DNA of 64,000 bases from the NCBI GenBank assembly GCA_030068145.1, contig JAPJBO010000209.1, forward strand, positions 1 through 64,000, in the 5' to 3' direction. Positions 1-8,526 of the stretch are shown here, one piece after another. The DNA comes from Diplonema papillatum. Its lineage: Eukaryota; Euglenozoa; Diplonemea; Diplonemida; Diplonemidae. The notes below the pieces were generated by a model that ran no database searches, had not been told where the DNA came from, and was given only the letters and a program-made list of their open reading frames with translations. How positions within the stretch are numbered: the stretch's first letter is position 1; each line of letters begins with the position of its first letter. The translations under genes were made by a program, and so were the position numbers.

Positions 1-97
1 TTACCCCCCCCCCCCCCCCCGGATCCTCAAGCGAGCATTGATATCACCAGAACACCGAACCTCTAAACCACAATAAACGTAACACAGGAACAAAGCG

Positions 98-340
98 AGG
101 CAGTGCTCGTGCATCTTCGGCCAGCACGCCGTCGATGAGTTCTTGAAGGTGAACGACTTCGACGCACTTCTGCGGGCGCACCAGTCCTTCTCGTTCGGCG
201 TCAACATCGCGAAGAAGGCCAAGGTGCTCACCCTGTTCTCGTCGTCCAACTACTGCAACAACAAGTCCTGCGCCGGGTGTGCATTGGTCACAGCCGACCA
301 CAGAGTGCAACTCCTCATGAAAGAGTCGTCCGTGCCGTGA
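98..340 (+). CDS. C-terminal fragment of a PPP-family Ser/Thr protein phosphatase (likely terminal exon)
   Basis: The frame ending at the TGA at 338-340 reads through FGQHAVDEFL, then LLRAHQSF and KVLTLFSSSNYC. These match the last conserved blocks of PPP catalytic domains: the RAH(E/Q) motif and the V(L/T)xFSxxNYC metal-site block. The enzyme family removes phosphate from Ser/Thr residues using two metal ions. Only about 80 codons are present. The earlier GDxHG, GDxVDRG and GNHE motifs are absent, and a plausible splice acceptor (cgaggcag) lies just before the conserved part. This is therefore either the last exon of a gene running off the left edge or a duplicated exon. The NYC block is followed by an unusual Cys-rich NNKSCAGCALV. 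Subfamily (PP2A-like or EF-hand type) cannot be decided. Confidence 0.6.
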   Translation, partial: RQCSCIFGQHAVDEFLKVNDFDALLRAHQSFSFGVNIAKKAKVLTLFSSSNYCNNKSCAGCALVTADHRVQLLMKESSVP

Positions 341-368
341 AGAATCTTTTTCTTGTTTTTTTTGTAGA

Positions 369-500
369 AGCACCTGCTTTGTAGGAAATACTTGAGAAGG
401 CTGCCGACGTTGCGAAATCTCGAAGGTAAATGTGCTGTAGCCCACACGTAACACAGGTAAATCTGGGTTCAGTGGCGAGCGTAAGCGTTCGACGAACGCT
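369..500 (+). repeat. Dispersed repeat family R1, copy 1
   Basis: The segment shares the core CCTGCTTTGTAGGAAATACT and a downstream block (ACACAGGTAAATCTGGG, then AGTGGCGAGC and AAGCGTTCGACGAA) with copies near 3430, 33301 and 47847. It has no coding capacity and its ends are not defined. It may be part of an old retroelement. Confidence 0.6.
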
Positions 501-1204
501 TTGTAGTCGTATTGTTTTCTTCCCCCCTCCAGCCTCAATAAATAAGCACAAGGCTAGTACTGCTGTACTGAAGGGAACACTTCCGGAACACGCCTGCACA
601 TGAGTACCGAGGACGAAGCACAAACGAACTAGTGCCACCACAGGAAAAACCCTTCCTTCGAGAGCTTTACACCCTGTGCACGCGAAGAACAAGAACCCTC
701 ATCTTTGAGTGTTGTGTCTCATTATCATTGTTCAGCTGCTGGTGATCTGCTGGTTGTTACTCGTTGTCCGGAAGTGTTCCCACTCGCGCCAGCGAACATT
801 CTTTTTTTCACTAAAAAAAGAAAAAAGCCGTCAGCATCACCACGTCTTGCGGCTGGCAAAGCGGTAGAACGTTGTGTTGCCATCTGCTGTGGCGTAGACA
901 CGGAGTGTGCATAGTGCGTTGCTCAGGGTAGTCGAAGGCCTGACAATCACACTAATGCAAAAAATTCACAATTGTGTTGCCGGCCGCACAAACGGCGAAG
1001 TCCAGCTTCGGAAGCTGGAGTTATTTACGCCCTCACGGACGGAGGGTGACGAGGATGCAGCAAGCCTTCTGAAGAATCAACGGATCAAATTCAAGAATTT
1101 TACGGGGGCTCGTTCTGCAGCACATCTATTCTTGTCAGCAACCATTGATCCTCTTTTGCAGTGTCTTCATCCTGGGAGGCGCAGTGTCTGAGCTTCATAT
1201 GAAA
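501..1204. other. No gene recognised
   Basis: Reading frames here are short and lack recognisable motifs. The longest, a 94-codon plus-strand frame at 907-1191, resembles nothing I recognise. An A-rich stretch sits at about 805-830. Confidence 0.5.
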
Positions 1205-1400
1205 CCGTCTTTTTTTCGTAGCAACAATGCATTGTATACACGAAAGAGAACGCTGGCAGCGTGTTTGGAGAGACGAAACGCCTAACGATCGTATTCACTC
1301 ACTATCATTTCACTAGAGCAGGCTAATCCTCCCCCCGGCACGTAGACACGAAAAAAGTGGCGCTTACTCGGACTGATATCCTCGAGGATGAAGTCGACTG
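1205..1400 (+). repeat. Dispersed repeat family R2, copy 1
   Basis: It is closely similar to 60320-60500: both share ACGAAAGAGAACGCTGGCAG, the following GTGTTTGG, and CAGGCTAATCCTCC, and both run into a CCTC(A/G)AGGATGAAG block. A shorter related stretch with the same AGATTAGCCTAA core occurs near 33505 and 48053. It is non-coding. Confidence 0.65.
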
Positions 1401-2095
1401 GGGCACTGTGCCCGTTTGCAAGCTACCGCGCTGCGCGGAGTTTGATGACAGCGACTTTGTCGTAAAGGGCTAACGAGGGTGTGCCCGACGTCGCACCGAA
1501 AAGCCAGCGTGCCACCCGCTTCCAGCTTTAACTCCAGCCGCTGAGGCTGGGCTCCATCGTGCACAGACAGACACACACACACACTCTCTCTTTTCTCTGT
1601 CTCTACTTTCGGCTAGCCACTAATAAAAAAAAAACACTAAATTTAAGCATCTCTTCGGCATCGGCAAAGGTAGCTCCCATACGTTTTTCCGAAAAAGGCC
1701 GGAGGGAGAGTTTTGCAATCCCGAGCTACGAGCGGAAGATTTTCCGCTCGGAACAATCGGTGCCGCGTCTTTTTTTTCTTTCTTTCTTTTCTTCCTCCTT
1801 TTTTTTTTCTTCCTCTTCTCCTTTTTAAAACCTGACATTCCTCTTTACTCTGCGTTCTGACAGGGTGTGTCACAGCGAGTCTTGGCCGCCATTCCATGGT
1901 GTCAGTCGCCACTATGTGTGTCCGCACGGCTATCCAAAGTGATAAGCGACGCAGAGTTCGTGCAAGACACGTGCAAAGGGCAGACAATCTCAGTGTTCGC
2001 TGCTCTCGCCGTTCGATATCCACTCCGCCAAACCGATGAGACAGTACCGGCTTCTAAAAACTCGGAACAGCATAGAATGTCTGCCCGATCATCTA
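1401..2095. other. No gene recognised; pyrimidine-rich tract
   Basis: The stretch contains a (CA)/(CT) run at about 1565-1600 and a long T/C-rich tract at about 1768-1828. The short frames across it are compositional. Confidence 0.5.
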
Positions 2096-2112
2096 CTCTA
2101 TCAGAATCGCAC

Positions 2113-2150
2113 TCGATCTTGACGACGCAATGGCAGGCAACAGCGTCACA
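2113..2150 (+). pseudogene. Small relic of a LINE ORF2 3' end
   Basis: The block CTTGACGACGCAATGGCAGG is nearly identical to the last coding codons of the LINE fragment at about 12209-12228 (CTTGACGACGCGATGGCAGG). It is the remains of a LINE C-terminus. The rest of the surrounding sequence is too decayed to align by eye. Confidence 0.4.
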
Positions 2151-2770
2151 GCGTATCCCTGGCCAACGAGAACGGTGCCCACGGCGGTGTCCACATCCTC
2201 AGGAGCAGGAGCTACAGTGCTGTTAAAAAAGTGGGCGCGTCGCACCCGTTTCTTTTGAGTGTTCGCTTTACACGCCTTTTGGTTGGAGCACCCGCTTCGG
2301 ATGTGACCCACGCCGTTTCCGCCAACGCTCGCGCGTATCCCCACTTTTTGACCTGGTCGGCCCAGGTTGTGATCTGCCTGTACATTGGGACAACGCCTGG
2401 GTCTAATCTATGCCCGTGGTGCAGCACGTGCAACACTGCTTCTTGCGCTCGTCGGGGGCGGCCCCGTCCAAACCGGCGAACCTCCTCCTCATGCGTTCGA
2501 CTTCCTGCTTCCCGATCGCCGTCACCGCTGCCCCATAGTACATTTTGAGCCGCCTCGGACACGCCCTCTTTATCTCCAGCTACGGACCAGCTGGAGTCCA
2601 CCGTCGCATGCAGGCCCGTACGTTCAGCATGCTGAACGTACTGATTTCAGCACGTTAGTTTTCTTAGTTTCTTAAACGGTAACCATACCCAGTTTCACGG
2701 GAGTGCCCGTTCCCGGCGAGCTACGAGGGAACGAACCTGTAAGAGTGCCAACGCCACTCTTTCTATAACG

Positions 2771-2945
2771 TACATATAAAAGGTGTCACGGGATAAGCCG
2801 GCAGCCGCTGCTTAACGGTGGATGCTAATCCATGTGGTTCATGTACTTAAAAGAACTCAAAGCTTAACGACTTATGACGTGGGCGGCCCTGAGATTACCC
2901 CCTCAGGTGACACCACTTTATCTTTAGCCATACTTCAACCTTGTA
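2771..2945 (+). mobile_element. Non-autonomous mini-element: LINE 5' end joined to LINE 3' UTR
   Basis: Bases about 2774-2816 (AAAAGGTGTCACGGGATAAG, then the CCGGCAGCCGCTGCTTAACGG block) are identical to the start of the full LINE at about 3713-3753. Instead of ORF1, what follows directly is the LINE 3' UTR (TGTGGTTCATGTACTTAAAA, then the GTGGGCGGCCCTG block), matching 12265-12380. The roughly 175-bp unit thus consists only of the two ends of a LINE, like the RIME/SIDER derivatives of trypanosome ingi and L1Tc. It has no coding capacity. Confidence 0.55.
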
Positions 2946-3429
2946 CGCATGCTGAATCAGTACGTGTACAGTGCTGAATCAGTACGTTATCAGCACGTAA
3001 TATCTTTTCTGCAGATTCATCTGGGGAATCAACCGCGGCAGATCCTGCTGTTGCTTACCACCGCGACACTGGAGGGTTGAGGCCGGAGAGGAGGCAGAGG
3101 CAAGACATGCAACACTGGCAGGTGAGCCCCCCATGCTCTATTTCTTTTTTGCCTGACCCTACGTACTGATTTTCAGTAGGTATTTAGCTCCAAGACTAAA
3201 GAGCTGCGTAAGCCCTGGTTGCATGTGAATCCACGTGGTCGATGTACTCAAATAAATCTGGGTGCCCACCATTTGATGATTCGACGGGGACGGCTTCAGA
3301 TTTAACATCCAAAACGGCAACAGAGTTAGTTTGTCGACAACGAACCAACAAAAGAACAAAACAAACCTGCTTTTCTCCGGTTACCTGTGGCCGTCTCATT
3401 TCTATTTCTTCCGCTTTCTTTTTGATATA
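2946..3429. other. No gene; short palindromic repeats and a LINE 3' UTR relic
   Basis: The motif GCTGAATCAGTACGT or close variants recur at about 2950, 2975 and 3160. A diverged 3' UTR-like block (ATCCACGTGGTCGATGTACT) lies at about 3229-3248. No coding frame is supported. Confidence 0.4.
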
Positions 3430-3540
3430 AAGCACCTGTTTTGTAGGAAATGCTCGAGGAAGGTCGTCAGTTGCAAATTGCTAATGCAGGAATGTGCGAG
3501 CTGCACGAAACACAGGCGAATCTGGATTTCAGTGCCGGAT
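3430..3540 (+). repeat. Dispersed repeat R1, copy 2 (diverged)
   Basis: It has AGCACCTGTTTTGTAGGAAA at its left edge and CGAAACACAGGCGAATCTGG further on. This is the same order of blocks as copy 1 at 369, with more substitutions. Confidence 0.5.
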
Positions 3541-3903
3541 GCGATAGGGTAGGCGGTTGGGTTAGCCTCACCGAAAATACCAATACCATATTTCGAAGAA
3601 GAAAAACAAATGACGAACCACACAAATGCTGAACCGTAATAATTCTGTACCAAATGGCCTGCACCACGGGGAGTTTGGTGCAGGATTATGACGCTTCCGC
3701 AGCTTTCCCATAAAAGGTGTCACGGGATAAGCCGGCAGCCGCTGCTTAACGGCAAAGGAAGCACACCAAGAGAGCACAGAAAGAAACGACAAGAGGAGAA
3801 GAGAACCAGACGGAGAGAAAACACGTCAGAAAACCGCGAAGACGAAGCGCAGTACTGCACTGTGTTTGGGATCGTCAAGATCCTACTGATCCTGTCAGAA
3901 AGG

Positions 3904-5505
3904 ATGGGACGAAAACATCCCACGGTAGGGGCAGAGAAGGCGCCGAAGAAGGAAGCGAAAGCGGAAGTGAAGGCCGAACCGCGAAAGACGCAGGCCAACT
4001 GGAAGGCGGACGCACCGGCAGTGCGGCGAGAAGGCGCGTGGACGACGGTGCCGCCGAAAGGAGGCCTGAAGAGCGCAGAGGCGAAGCCGAAGCAGGAGAT
4101 GAAGAGCGGTTGGCTGAAGGTCGCGACCGCCGGGAAGGAAGCGCGGCGAACGACGACTGCAGATTGTGGTAAGAAGCCCGATGGCGAGAAGAAGCCCGTT
4201 AGCAGAGGAAAACCTGCTCTCAGAGCGAAGGATTGGGAGCTACCGCTGATCGATGCGAAGCTGCTCCTCGACGAATCCGAGAAGAAGGCGAAGCCAGAAG
4301 GCGTAATCGAAGCAACGATGGGCGAAGGGAGGCGCGTGCTCCAGTACGCCGACGAGCTGACGCAACTGGAGACGGAAGGGGTACGTTTGGTGATCGTCAC
4401 CCCGCGATCCATAGCCGAAGACTCGACGCGCGAGCTAGTGTTCCGGGAAGACGGGTCAGTGGAGTACGCGCACGTGACACTGCGCGGAGCCAAAACGGCG
4501 AAGCCATCTGGAGGACAGGTGACGCTGGATGGGGACGCCTCGGCAACACGCGTGCTCGTGTTCACGGCACTCCATCGCGAACTGACAGACGAGAAGGTCG
4601 AGATTCTGCGGAGTGAGACGAAGGGGGCCGGGGCCACCGACACGCTGTGCGCGAGATCGGCAAAGGGGGCAGCCGTCACCATCGAGAGGCGACACCGTTG
4701 GCGCCACGCTAGGATGTCCGATCGTAGCACGTGCATGGTCCGGGTGCCGCAAGCACACGCAGCCAGCCTCCTCGGGGCAAGCGGACACGAAGGGCTGTTC
4801 TGGTCGGCTCCGAGGTTCGTAGAAGGTGGGGAGTCCCACAAAGTTCAATGGCTTGCAGAGGACGCGACCTTGGAAGAGGCCCTGGCTCTTACAGCCTTAC
4901 CGGGGACACACGGTCTGGTGCCGGCGAGAGCACGATTGGGTGTACGTTACAGCGCGGAAGGGGAGCAGCTCGAGGCGTTGCGAGAGGCGGCAGGCATGCT
5001 GCTCGCTCCGGAGCTGCCGGACGAAGGAGTTGCGTACTTTGTCACGGGCGGCCGGAACGAGCACGCCGAAGACATCGTGCAGGCGCTCGTGCGCGCGGGC
5101 TGGGTCGGCAGGACGCGGAAGACGTTCTCGAAGAAAGGGAGGACGCGGATGGTCGTGACGGCGCAAAGCCCGCCCCCAGCGGAGGTGCTCAGGCGCGCCG
5201 GACGGGACCCACTGCACATCCGCGAGCTCGCCCACGGTGACGAGAGAAGGGCGGAAGCCAAAATCTGGCACGGGAAGGTCCCCAGAGTAACCGTACCTGG
5301 AGAACCACAGGCCGACGAAGCGGTAAAAGAAGAGCACTGCCACGAATGGCAGGAAGCAGCGCGCAACAAGAGCGAAACTGTATGCTCGGTATGCGACACC
5401 ACCCGCCAGAAGGGAACGATGATGAGGGCGTGCGCATGCGAGTCGAAGATCTGCGCCCCTTGCTTCGCGGCGAGGAAGAAGGCGAAGCAGGACGAGGCGG
5501 TCTGA
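3904..5505 (+). CDS. LINE ORF1 protein (putative RNA-binding, C-terminal zinc-binding motif)
   Basis: A 533-codon frame precedes the EN/RT frame, the position of LINE ORF1, whose products usually bind element RNA. ATG 3904 is chosen for its good context (A at -3, G at +4); the frame stays open upstream to an ATG at 3688, in sequence that looks like 5' UTR. Roughly the first 120 residues are Lys/Ala/Glu-rich and basic. The middle holds a repeated-looking alpha/beta region with AGWVGRTRKTFSKKGRTRMV near residue 400. The C-terminus has a Cys/His cluster (CHEW, VCSVCDTT, CACESKICAPC) resembling a RING or FYVE-type zinc site. No RRM or retroviral CCHC knuckle is visible. A similar GW..(V/I)..KRGRT(L/M)xVV segment occurs in the relic at 25305-25775. 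It ends at TGA 5503-5505, after which the same frame stays open into ORF2. Confidence 0.75.
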   Translation: MGRKHPTVGAEKAPKKEAKAEVKAEPRKTQANWKADAPAVRREGAWTTVPPKGGLKSAEAKPKQEMKSGWLKVATAGKEARRTTTADCGKKPDGEKKPVSRGKPALRAKDWELPLIDAKLLLDESEKKAKPEGVIEATMGEGRRVLQYADELTQLETEGVRLVIVTPRSIAEDSTRELVFREDGSVEYAHVTLRGAKTAKPSGGQVTLDGDASATRVLVFTALHRELTDEKVEILRSETKGAGATDTLCARSAKGAAVTIERRHRWRHARMSDRSTCMVRVPQAHAASLLGASGHEGLFWSAPRFVEGGESHKVQWLAEDATLEEALALTALPGTHGLVPARARLGVRYSAEGEQLEALREAAGMLLAPELPDEGVAYFVTGGRNEHAEDIVQALVRAGWVGRTRKTFSKKGRTRMVVTAQSPPPAEVLRRAGRDPLHIRELAHGDERRAEAKIWHGKVPRVTVPGEPQADEAVKEEHCHEWQEAARNKSETVCSVCDTTRQKGTMMRACACESKICAPCFAARKKAKQDEAV

Positions 5506-5508
5506 CTA
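5503..5508 (+). promoter_or_regulatory. Candidate stop-codon readthrough site, UGA-CUA
   Basis: ORF1 ends with TGA immediately followed by CTA. UGA CUA is the best-known leaky stop context in eukaryotic and viral mRNAs. From 5506 to the first ATG of ORF2 at 5611 the same frame has 35 sense codons and no stop, so ORF1 and ORF2 are separated by this one codon. A role in making an ORF1-ORF2 fusion is inferred. Reinitiation at 5611 is the alternative. Confidence 0.5.
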
Positions 5509-5610
5509 CGACGCCACTACGGTGAGACGACGAAGGCGGCACCGGCAGAGGCCTCCTCCCATCAACCCGAACGCGCCCTGTCGGCGAGCCTCGTACGACC
5601 ACGACAATCG

Positions 5611-8526
5611 ATGCCCTGGGCCTATTGCCGTACTCGGCAGGTCCGCCAGTTCTCCCGACCGACAACGCGCACGACGAGCCGACACAGACGATCCGGAGGA
5701 CGATGCCACCGCCGACCCACGCCCTTCTGTCGAAGCCCGCCGGAGCAGGTCAGACGGACGAAGTTATCAGTTGCGGAGGCACGCCGAAAGCACCTGCTGC
5801 TAGGAGGGGACATCGAAGAGAATCCCGGCCCCCGATGCTGGAGCGTCGCCACACTCAACGTGTCCTCGCTCTTGCGGTACATCCCGGCAGTGAAAGGGGT
5901 GTGTACCGACGTCCTCTGCTGTCAGGAGGTGACACTCCTAGAGACGAGAAGGCCGGAAGCGGAGATGCATCTCGAAGACTGGAAGTGTCACTGGGGGAGT
6001 GAACCGATGGGGAGGAGCTGTCGATCGTCCGGAGTCAGGTCCGAGACGAGCGCGAGGAACGGGGGAGTTTGCACCTTGGTCCAGAAGCCCGTGCCGGCGT
6101 TCTCTCCCACGGCGCTGCACCAGATGATTGGCAGTGCGTACACTGATGCCCGCTTTCTGCACACGGCGGTCGCCACGGGAACGGGCAGCACGTTCGTGCA
6201 CGTGATCAACCTGTACTGCCCGTCAGGAAACGACAGGTCGGTAGTCGACGACAGGGAAGCATTGTTGGAGAGGGTCCTCTTCGCCGCAGCGGACAGCCTC
6301 GGCGACGTTCCAATCATAGTCGCCGGGGATCTTAACACCGACGAGGCGAGATCCCCGACACTCCGGAAGGCTCTGCGGAACGGGTGGTCCGACGCAGCGC
6401 GACTACAAGAAGTCAGCACAGGGCAGGCCCCCGACGCCACCTTCGCCACCTGTAGCACCCCGGGCACGCGCATCGACCGCCTGATGATGAATCGGGTCGC
6501 GGCGCAAGCGTTCTCGAGCTGCACTACGACGATCGTGGACGTACCTGGACACCGACTCGTGACTGCCACTTTCGATCTCGAGGCGTTCGACCAGACGGTT
6601 TGGCGGTACCGGTTGCCGCGGCCGATTCAGGTCAGACCGCTCCAACAGCAATTGGCCACGGTGGAAGAAGACTCAGCGCGGGCACGTCAACTCCTAGAGC
6701 AGTCGAGGTTTGCCCAGGCAGTGGGGAACAGCGACGTCGACGAGGCGTGGCGAGAATGGTCTGCAACGGCGGAAAGGCACCTGCTGGACTTGTGCCAAGT
6801 TCAGACGTCAGAACGTCGGCGTTTCACAGGACGAGGTCGTCTGCTGGCACCAACGCGTGCGAGGGCGACAGCGAGAAGTTCCAATGACGGCACAGGAGCA
6901 GCCTCGGGTGTTCAACTCCGACTGCGCAACACCATCCATCGCCTAGAGCAGCTACACCGGCACCTTACGAACCGAGGGGGACCACAGTCGACGCCGAGTC
7001 AGATGCAGAACTGCTGGAAGAACTGTAGGAAGCTCGCGAGTGAGTGCGCAGCGCTACGCGGAAAGCCGATGACGGCATGGGACGAATTGCCCAGTCTCCA
7101 GGAGTGCAGCAGTCTGTTGCAGGCAGTCCGGGAGAGGAACGGAGCGATCGGAAAGGCCAGCATGGAGGCTCGACGTGCAAAATACTTCACCGGAGCGACA
7201 AAGCGAGCGGACGAAAACAGGCGGAGTGTCGTAGCGTGGTGCCGACGGCAACACAGGCAGGAAGCGACCACGCTGGAAGGTGAGCGGACCACGGCAAACG
7301 CAGAGGAAATGGACGCAGTGCTTCAGGACGCATGGGATCCGGTCTTCCGCGCCTACAAGGACGGTCCCGAGCCGCCCTACACACCTTTTGCTGGCCGGTA
7401 CCAGCGCTACATCGATGGACACCCTCAGGAAGTAGGCGAGATCACGGGGACAGAGCTACGCGCGCTGCTAACGAAGAAAGGCGTCAAGGGTGCTTGCGGG
7501 ATCGACGGCTGGAGGATGGCTGAGCTGAAGGCACTCCCCGACCTGTACCTTGAATCCCTGGCCACACTGTTGAACCTGGTCGAGAGAACGGGGATCTGGC
7601 CGCAGGCAATGCGAACAGCTCTCGTGAGTATGATTCCGAAGGGCGACGACGGGCAACCGCTCAACATGCGACCGATAACGGTGACATCCTGCGTGTACCG
7701 CCTCTGGGCCTGCCGGCGTCTGAAGGATGTTGCGGTGTGGCAGGAGAGTTGGGTCGAGGAGGGTCAACACGGTTTCCGACCTGGCCACCGGGGAGAGGAC
7801 CCGTTGTTTACAATGACGCTCGAGATCGAACGCGCCTTGCTGAGCGGCGAGCCACTGTGCGGGCTATCTCTGGATTTCTCGAAGTGCTTTGACCGCGTCC
7901 CGCGGGAAATCGCACTCCGCCTCATGCAGGACCTCGGGCTCCACTCCCGGATTCTGAAACCGCTGAAGTCCATCTACGACACCCTCGTCAGGCGGTTCAA
8001 GCTCCCCCTCGGGGTCGGAAAGGAGTTTCAGGTGACGAACGGCATTCTGCAAGGGTGCCCTATCTCGGTCATCCTGATCAACGCGCTGCTGTCAGTGTTG
8101 ATGAAGGCGGTAAAAGTCGAGGCACCAGGCGTGTCGACGCAGTCGTACGCAGACGATGCGAATTTGTTGGCGAAGCACTCCGAGGCAGATCTGCAACGGG
8201 GCGCGGACTTAGTCGATGAGTTCTGCGCGCTGACCGGCATGTCGCTGAACATGGAGAAGACGGTAACGTTCGCGACGGGGCTGGGCCGTAGGACGAAGAT
8301 CTTCCGCAGCAGCACGGGCGAGCAGTTCGCACAGAAGGAATCGCTGAAGTGCCTGGGGGCTAAGGTGAGCACCTCACGCAGCGGCCGCGACCACTTTGAC
8401 TCTTCCCGGTTTGAAGCAGCAGCAACCACAGCTCGGAACCTACGGCACGTCCCAATTCCGAGGCAGCAGAAAACCCTCATCGTTCAATCAGCCGCCGCTC
8501 TCGCGAGAATGCCGCCCTACGACTGA
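5611..8526 (+). CDS. LINE ORF2: 2A peptide, AP-like endonuclease and reverse transcriptase (N-terminal part before the frame break)
   Basis: This protein nicks target DNA and reverse transcribes the element RNA. After about 65 basic residues comes the 2A motif (residues 66-74). The endonuclease domain starts at VATLNVSS, with CCQEV (catalytic Glu), INLYCPSG, AGDLNTDEA and GTRIDRLM. Its final motif is VPGHRLV, where most APE domains have SDH; the His is kept and the Asp position is changed. The RT domain (about residues 600-900) has IPKGDDG, GQHGFRPGHRG, LSLDFSKCFDRVP (first catalytic Asp), NGILQGCPIS and SYADDANLL (catalytic YADD), followed by GMSLNMEKT. The frame stops at TGA 8524-8526, in the thumb just after ALARMPPYD, and homology continues in the next frame. 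ATG 5611 is the first Met; the open frame extends back to 5506. The sequence is G/C-rich at third positions. Confidence 0.9.
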   Translation: MPWAYCRTRQVRQFSRPTTRTTSRHRRSGGRCHRRPTPFCRSPPEQVRRTKLSVAEARRKHLLLGGDIEENPGPRCWSVATLNVSSLLRYIPAVKGVCTDVLCCQEVTLLETRRPEAEMHLEDWKCHWGSEPMGRSCRSSGVRSETSARNGGVCTLVQKPVPAFSPTALHQMIGSAYTDARFLHTAVATGTGSTFVHVINLYCPSGNDRSVVDDREALLERVLFAAADSLGDVPIIVAGDLNTDEARSPTLRKALRNGWSDAARLQEVSTGQAPDATFATCSTPGTRIDRLMMNRVAAQAFSSCTTTIVDVPGHRLVTATFDLEAFDQTVWRYRLPRPIQVRPLQQQLATVEEDSARARQLLEQSRFAQAVGNSDVDEAWREWSATAERHLLDLCQVQTSERRRFTGRGRLLAPTRARATARSSNDGTGAASGVQLRLRNTIHRLEQLHRHLTNRGGPQSTPSQMQNCWKNCRKLASECAALRGKPMTAWDELPSLQECSSLLQAVRERNGAIGKASMEARRAKYFTGATKRADENRRSVVAWCRRQHRQEATTLEGERTTANAEEMDAVLQDAWDPVFRAYKDGPEPPYTPFAGRYQRYIDGHPQEVGEITGTELRALLTKKGVKGACGIDGWRMAELKALPDLYLESLATLLNLVERTGIWPQAMRTALVSMIPKGDDGQPLNMRPITVTSCVYRLWACRRLKDVAVWQESWVEEGQHGFRPGHRGEDPLFTMTLEIERALLSGEPLCGLSLDFSKCFDRVPREIALRLMQDLGLHSRILKPLKSIYDTLVRRFKLPLGVGKEFQVTNGILQGCPISVILINALLSVLMKAVKVEAPGVSTQSYADDANLLAKHSEADLQRGADLVDEFCALTGMSLNMEKTVTFATGLGRRTKIFRSSTGEQFAQKESLKCLGAKVSTSRSGRDHFDSSRFEAAATTARNLRHVPIPRQQKTLIVQSAAALARMPPYD
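5806..5832 (+). other. 2A (StopGo) translational recoding peptide, GDIEENPGP
   Basis: The codons read GDIEENPGP, an exact match to the D(V/I)ExNPGP consensus that makes the ribosome skip a Gly-Pro bond. It is preceded by a Leu-rich stretch (HLLLG), as in viral and retrotransposon 2A sequences. The break would fall between Gly 5827-5829 and Pro 5830-5832. That would free the endonuclease-RT, starting with Pro, from whatever lies upstream. 2A sequences at LINE ORF N-termini are known in trypanosome L1Tc/ingi and some animal LINEs. Activity here is inferred. Confidence 0.9.

Noticed and set aside
3688..3903. Upstream extension of ORF1 to ATG 3688
   Set aside because: The added 72 codons cover the LINE 5' end block shared with the non-coding mini-element at 2771, and the context at 3904 is better.
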